Below are positions 58,878-64,000 of a stretch of DNA of 64,000 nucleotides, piece after piece. The position numbers and the translations under genes are program-made. The notes under the pieces were generated by a model. The model was not told the origin of the DNA. It ran no database searches and saw only the letters and a list, made by a program, of their open reading frames with translations. The stretch's first letter is position 1. Every line of letters begins with the position of its first letter. The DNA is from Acestrorhynchus altus (taxonomy: Eukaryota > Chordata > Actinopteri > Characiformes > Acestrorhynchidae): positions 11,436,463-11,500,462 of the forward strand of contig CM067503.1 in NCBI GenBank assembly GCA_034509495.1, given 5' to 3'.

Positions 58878-59132
58878 ATGGCGGATCAGTACCCGTATCA
58901 GTCAATGCTCAATTTTAACATTGGTAATGGAAAAGAAAATGTGGCATTTTGCCTTTCCTGCCATAAATGTATGGTAGGAGTAGTTCCAAAATATCTATCA
59001 GAGGAAAAACTGTCCACACACTTGACACAGTTATTCAATGAGTCTACAGAGAAATTCTGTAAACACACAACAAAAAGTATAGAAATGTACACCCACAACC
59101 TGTCAGCAATTACTGGTCTCACAAATACATAA
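58878..59132 (+). other. Unrecognised 84-codon open frame in klhl24 intron 1
   Basis: ATG-initiated (MADQYPYQSMLN) and antisense to klhl24. It contains a CLSCHKC cysteine cluster. I recognise no domain. The composition is not low-complexity, unlike most frames here, but a chance frame or transposon scrap is the likeliest explanation. Confidence 0.25.
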
Positions 59133-60185
59133 TTATACCAAATTTGGAAAGCAGTCTAATGCTATTTTTAATGTTTATCTCTAATTCACTTCCTGAACAT
59201 TATCATGTTAAATAAAAAATGTTTTTATGTGCAAGGTTTTAACTTTTAACCCATGCTAATTCACGATGAGGAAATAATTGCTGTTCCACATGTTCTGGAA
59301 CACCTGCCAATCCTTTGTCTGATGCACTTGCACCACAAGCACCAGGTGAGTCTACCTGAACAATAAGCTACCTGTGAGCCAGTTTTACCAGCTGCCCCCT
59401 TGTGTTCAGTGATATTCAGCAAAACAACAAGAACAAAGAACTTCAGATCAACATCCACGAGGAGCATTAATTAGTGGAAATACCAGCCTATATCAGAGAC
59501 CAAAAAACAGTTTCAGACAGAAACACTACTGCTTCAGACTATCTGTGCCATTGTGTTTAATGTGGGCCTTATTCAACTCTGCCAAATGAGTGACATTTCT
59601 GTGTGCCTACTGCAGTTTCCATTATCGACAGATCTGAAACAATTATACAAGTCCTATTCTAACTAAAAATATTACACTCCTGCTCCTGGAACTAGGACAG
59701 TTCAGCGGTGAGGGATAAGAGATGATATTTGAACAAGGATATGAACACTTGTAATTAGGCCTACACACTCTGGTCATCGTTTAAAGCAAAGTAGGCTGGA
59801 GAGGAAGTATATACAAATAGTAACCCCCACAAGATTAAGCCACATGGAAGAAGAAACTGAATTATTTACATGAAACAATAGTATAGCAAGATATATCAGT
59901 GCACTTTATCTACACGTGTACACAACGGACAGAATGAGTTGCTGGTAATTTTTACTCTTCTATTCAAATCTCTTTGCACAGAAGAGATTCATATCTTTTT
60001 AGTACTTACCTATACATTTACACACCAAGACAGGCCCACTTTTTACTGTATTGCTACTATATTGTTACTTGCAAAATGTGTATGCAATTACATATTACAT
60101 ACTTTAATATTCATATTGGCACATTATTGCTCTGTAGCTGAGTAGTTGTAGTTTATTGTATTTTGATATATATAAAAATATTATT

Positions 60186-60189
<4 letters not shown>

Positions 60190-60248
<59 letters not shown>
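60190..60248. repeat. (TA)n microsatellite, klhl24 intron 1
   Basis: About 29 units, self-complementary and able to extrude as a cruciform. Confidence 0.97.
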
Positions 60249-60254
<6 letters not shown>

Positions 60255-60995
60255 GAACAGGTCTGTGTGCAGCCTACGTAGGCATTTTCTCGCTCATGAT
60301 GATGTAAACAATAAGCCTCTGGAGGGAAAGAAGACGATCACATGGCTCCATTTCGCAACTAAGTGGAGCTATTGTGCAGCTCACAAAGAGCACACTAATT
60401 CTGTTCTACTAAGGTCTGCTAATTATAGGTTTATGTTCTTTTTTTAAAGAATTATAATGCTTGCTTATTATTTGTTGTTAGTAGCTCCTAAAAATAATAA
60501 GTTCTCCTGTACATATACAGACGTAGTGTGAAAATATAGAATAGGACAGATAAAACAAATGGAACAATAAAGACCATAACAGAATATAATAAACACGCAC
60601 AGAATAAAGCAGACTAGAATAGTATAAAGCTCCTATGAAGTAGAACAGAATATGGGACTGAAAAATAATACAGAACAGAACAGAATACAATAGAATAGAA
60701 CAGAGTTACAACGTTAAAGAACCAAACACAACAAAATAAAAGTGTTAAACAGTACAGAGTAGATTAGAACATAGAATAAAATTATCAGAATAGAACAGAG
60801 TAAAAGAGTAAAGAAACAACACAATGGAATAAAGAGGTATAGGACAGAACAGAATCTTGATAATTAGAATACAGGAGTTAAATTAAAATAAACTAAAAAA
60901 TAATGTAACTAAACTGTAATAATGTAACAAACTCTAGAACTGAACTAAACAGAATAAACAAAGACGCAATAAAAGTATAAAATAGACAAACTTAC

Positions 60996-61124
60996 TCTGA
61001 AAACCTGGAAGCAGGTCAGTCACATTTAATAAGTCAACACAGTAACTGTGATCACAAACCCACCTTTAAAAACAGGTTGCACTTGTTTCTCTTTGTAGTT
61101 AAAAGTCTCTTCAGTCGGATTGGA

Positions 61125-61163
<39 letters not shown>

Positions 61164-61300
61164 TCTCTCTAAACGTGTCCAGCTCTAACCTCGGTCAGCC
61201 ATCAGCTCTCATTTCTGTCTCAGAGATGCAGAGAAAACTGCAGAGCCGCTGTGAGCGGAGCACATATCACCACCCATCACATCCTCTCAACGCTCCAACG
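60996..61300 (-). other. klhl24: Probable non-coding first exon (5' UTR) of klhl24
   Basis: The minus strand has a strong donor (TTTTCAGA then GTAAGTTTG) with the exon ending at 60996, about 2.6 kb upstream of the coding exon's acceptor. The sequence above it becomes GC- and CpG-richer and contains a (GA)n tract (61126-61170 on the plus strand as CT). KLHL24 in mammals begins with non-coding exon(s) ahead of the ATG exon. The upstream boundary given here is a guess; no cap site can be read directly. Confidence 0.5.
61126..61170. repeat. (CT)n tract in or beside klhl24 exon 1
   Basis: About 22 CT units with one CA step; (GA)n in the klhl24 transcript if it lies within the 5' UTR. Confidence 0.95.
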
Positions 61301-61420
61301 CCAATGAGCGGCCAGCGCCACCTTTCTGGGAGTTGTAGTTCTTTTGCCTCTGGCGTGAACCGACTCAAAGGCGGTTTTTAACTACATTTCCCAGAATTCC
61401 ACGGAGTGCCACATGGCAGG
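61180..61420 (-). promoter_or_regulatory. Candidate klhl24 promoter with two inverted ZNF143-type motifs
   Basis: The region is richer in G+C and CpG than the AT-rich introns and flank. Two copies of the ACTACAnnTCCCAGAA-type motif face away from each other: one on the minus strand at 61322-61340 (ACTACAACTCCCAGAA) and one on the plus strand at 61380-61396 (AACTACATTTCCCAGAA). This motif is known as the binding site of ZNF143 (and THAP11/HCF1) and is enriched in vertebrate promoters, often bidirectional ones. No TATA box stands out. Placement upstream of a good first-exon donor supports a promoter role. Confidence 0.6.
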
Positions 61421-61684
61421 CCTTTGTTTACAAACATTTCAACGGCTGTTACAACGTAGACAGCGAACACGACGATTTTATGCTGATCTATTATTATATA
61501 TTATTGTTTTTGTAGCTGTTGAACTCGGACGATTTTATACTGACGTGTTATAATCGATCATTGTTTTTGATTGCAGTAATAATCACAGACTGTTGCTGTT
61601 TATTTCGATATGATTGAGCTGATGCTGTAAAATAGCTTCTTATGGAAGTTAAAACACGATTGGACACGATAAAAACTTGGAGTT

Positions 61685-61851
61685 AGAGGTGGAAAATCCA
61701 GGTCCAGAGAGTAAAGAAACCCGCTCCAGGGTTTATTTGTGACTGCCTGGTCCGCTGTGTACTTGGCCTGGACAGAGGAGCCTCCCAGGCAGTCAGAACC
61801 AAAACCCGGGAGCGGATTTCTTAACTCTCTGGACCTGGATTTTCCACCTCT
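61685..61851. mobile_element. Short TIR element (MITE), 167 bp, upstream of klhl24
   Basis: Inverted ends AGAGGTGGAAAATCCAGGTC and GACCTGGATTTTCCACCTCT. The interior also pairs (GACTGCCTGG and CCAGGCAGTC). The flanking bases give TA on each side but no 8-bp duplication, so a TA-target family is more likely than hAT; superfamily uncertain. The 61-codon open frame across it is accidental. Confidence 0.75.
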
Positions 61852-64000
61852 AATTGCAGCTGTAGTTCTCTGCCCTGTAGAGCTGAGCTGTCTCTGCTCA
61901 TGGACTCACAGTATGGCCCACTAATAAGGTTTCATAAGCTGTAGTCCTCAACATGTTGTTGAACCAGGACAGGTGTTCTCTTCACAACATGACAATCACT
62001 GGAGTTTGTGCTTTCTTTCCCTGAAAAATGCCCCAAATCATATTCCAGGAAGCAGAGGGAGAAAAACAACCCACTTTTTCTTTTGTGTCATCTTGAGGCC
62101 CAAGGGCACTCATGCGAAACTTTCTGTGAAGTTCATTAGTAAACAAGTTTGAGGGGAAAAAAGAAAAAGAAAAAAAGTAGTAACTCAAGCAGAAAAGTAG
62201 AACACTAAAACTGTCAAACTGTCAGTGAACCTGAGATTCTTCGATATCTTTGAATACATTCATTGACATTCATGTAAATTGCTCACCTGTACTTGTCATT
62301 ATACATTTATATGTATGTGTATATATATATACAATATAAATATATATATTTATAACTTTTTTCTTTTCTGTAATGGATCAACACTCCCCTCTGGTGGAGC
62401 TAGCACAGACTGGAAACGGACCTATGAATGGACTCCACAGTGGACACAAAGATGAGAACAGATTTGTTTGTGCTTGAAGATAAGGCAAGCAACTCTTGAA
62501 GTCACAGCCACTTTCAAACACAAATCCTGCAGGTCAGTTCAGTGTTGTTTAAATTCCATGAGATTTTGGCGCAGAAGACCCACAGTACCTCTGTCAACAC
62601 CACGAGACTGGACACAGTGACTAACCTGGGTCATGAGGTTGTCTACTGAGCCCTAGAACACTGACAGTATGTGTTGTGGTCTTAAGTTGAGTCCTTGACC
62701 AGTGCCTGCAATGTTCAATGTTCACTGCTTCACAACTTGAACTTGATCACTCACTGCTTTGTCATGAGCACACTGACCAGTGTTCAGTATTACTCACTCT
62801 CACGCCACCTCCTGAATTTACCTAGTGTTTTATAAGTAGATAGATATGTAGGTAAGTAGATAATAAATAGGTTATTAAGGCTGCTTATACCATAGACTCC
62901 CCATAAGCACAGACTACATATCGGAATGGCATAATTTAGACGGCTTCTCTTTGTGGGAATACCTGAACTGTCCTATTGAAGAATCATAAAAAAATGAGTT
63001 GGCTTGTACATGGTACATGAAAGTGTACACTATAGAAGATGAGCTGATCCCTAAAAGGTCCAAGGATGAAACATTCTTTTCAATGATTGAGACTAGATGA
63101 ATGTATTATTTAGATATTTGAACTCTCAGATAACCTTGACCAGGATCTCAGATTTTACATCATTAGGAAAGGTCAAGGCGTTTCACCCATCCATGCATTG
63201 AAACATACACATACCAAACGGGGCAGTGAGCACACTTAACCAGAGCGGTGGGGAGCTTTATCCACTGTGCCTGAGAAGCACCTAGGGAATTAAGTGCCTT
63301 GCTCAAAGGCATTTCAGGTATCTGCTGTCAGTTCATGGAATCGAACCACAACCTTCCAGTCACGAGGCTGGTTCCCTAAACACTAGGCTCCCCAACAAAC
63401 TACAAGAGTGTTAAAGGTTTGTGGAATGAATTTTCATCATGCATTATGTATATCACAATATTTGCTGTAATTAATAATGCATATCAAGCTGGAATGAACC
63501 AAATGCATTAACAAAGCAGCATTTCCACAAGTCAAACTCAAACTGTGTGCAGAATTCAAGGAACTAGATTGAAGCTAATTTTAGTATACAGTTTAGTATA
63601 AGGCTAGGCTTAATACATTAATAAAGAAGCTTTCTTACCTATTACATTGGTCCCTTTCACCAAGTCAGACCAATTGTCACCCATGGTATGCAGTTACTGT
63701 ACCAGTTTATTGTATTATACATTAATCTTAATATAGTTCTTCACTGGTCTTCAAGTACTGACAATACTCATGTGTATGGGGATATAGCATTTTCATAACA
63801 ATGAAAATATAATATTGCTCAATGAAATGCAGTTCACTTTAGAGGGGAGAGAAGCATTGTTATAAGCTTTGTTGCTCACAAGGGGGTGGTGTTTTACAAC
63901 CAGTAGCATAATAGAGACTGAAGGAAAACATCCACTACTGACCAGTTTCCTCACATTCCCTAATGAACTGTTTCCAGACTTAATGCTTAATGGCATTTTC
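61852..64000. other. Upstream flank of klhl24
   Basis: AT-rich with short (TA)-rich runs (62318-62352) and the SINE at 63225-63395. No exon of a divergent gene can be recognised. Confidence 0.55.
63225..63395 (-). mobile_element. tRNA-derived SINE, minus strand
   Basis: On the minus strand: 'GGAGCCTAGTGTTTAGGGAA' (A box), 'CCAGCCTCGTGACTGGAAGG', B box GGTTCGATTCC, then 'GCCTTTGAGCAAGGCACTTA'. Same family as 3755 and 19836. Confidence 0.75.

Larger units (their letters stand above)
58372..60995 (-). other. klhl24 intron 1
   Basis: About 2.6 kb, AT-rich. It contains an 84-codon open frame on the plus strand (58878-59132) that I do not recognise and a long (TA)n tract (60190-60248). It also holds an A-rich, repeated 'agaacagaata' stretch (about 60530-60960) that looks like a degenerate simple-sequence region. 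No other feature is supported. Confidence 0.6.

Noticed and set aside
61175..61381. 68-codon plus-strand frame over the promoter region
   Set aside because: Ser-rich with no domain, and it overlaps the promoter motifs; GC composition explains it.
1..64000. CRISPR array, bacterial operon or viral gene cluster
   Set aside because: No spaced direct repeats of CRISPR size, no ribosome-binding-site-led gene strings and no retroviral gag/pol/env blocks were seen; the spliced gene and repeats show vertebrate nuclear DNA.

Overview
This is vertebrate nuclear DNA, almost certainly from a ray-finned (teleost) fish. The signs are long (GT)n/(CA)n and (GA)n microsatellites, many Tc1-like DNA transposon remnants and their short internally deleted derivatives, tRNA-derived fish SINEs, a truncated RTE-type LINE, and one spliced gene whose protein is closely similar to mammalian KLHL24. 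The repeat spectrum would suit an ostariophysan fish, but the species cannot be named from the sequence.

The only gene I can support is klhl24 on the minus strand (CDS 35203-58340). It has six coding exons with GT-AG boundaries that add up to 1803 nt, a 600-residue protein with the layout N-terminal segment, BTB, BACK and six Kelch repeats. A non-coding 5' exon probably ends at 60996. It lies next to a fairly CpG-rich promoter candidate (about 61180-61420) holding two inverted ZNF143-type motifs. The 3' UTR probably runs to a polyadenylation signal at 31249-31254, about 4 kb, and carries a sense-oriented SINE. KLHL24 proteins are substrate adaptors for CUL3 ubiquitin ligases. No second gene is visible, so no pathway can be built from neighbours.

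Layout. 1-31.2 kb: non-coding, AT-rich flank downstream of klhl24 with microsatellites, a 1.1 kb polypurine/polypyrimidine block (5.25-6.33 kb), Tc1-like elements and fossils (0.7, 7.4, 13.0, 13.7, 15.3, 17.3, 21.2, 22.0, 24.9, 26.5, 26.7 and 27.9 kb), SINEs (3.8, 10.6 and 19.8 kb), a Myb/SANT-like fragment (19.1 kb), a near-perfect RFX X-box (5220) and several stretches that look like conserved non-coding elements. 31.2-61.3 kb: klhl24, whose introns hold an RTE LINE fragment antisense to the gene (47.2-48.1 kb), several MITEs and more transposon fossils. 61.3-64 kb: upstream flank with a MITE and a SINE.

The window therefore looks like one conserved gene in transposon-rich surroundings. I found no clear sign of a novel multi-gene system. 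The observations most worth checking are the inverted promoter motifs, the X-box, the strand-switching purine/pyrimidine block, the conserved-element candidates and the parent/derivative Tc1 pairs.
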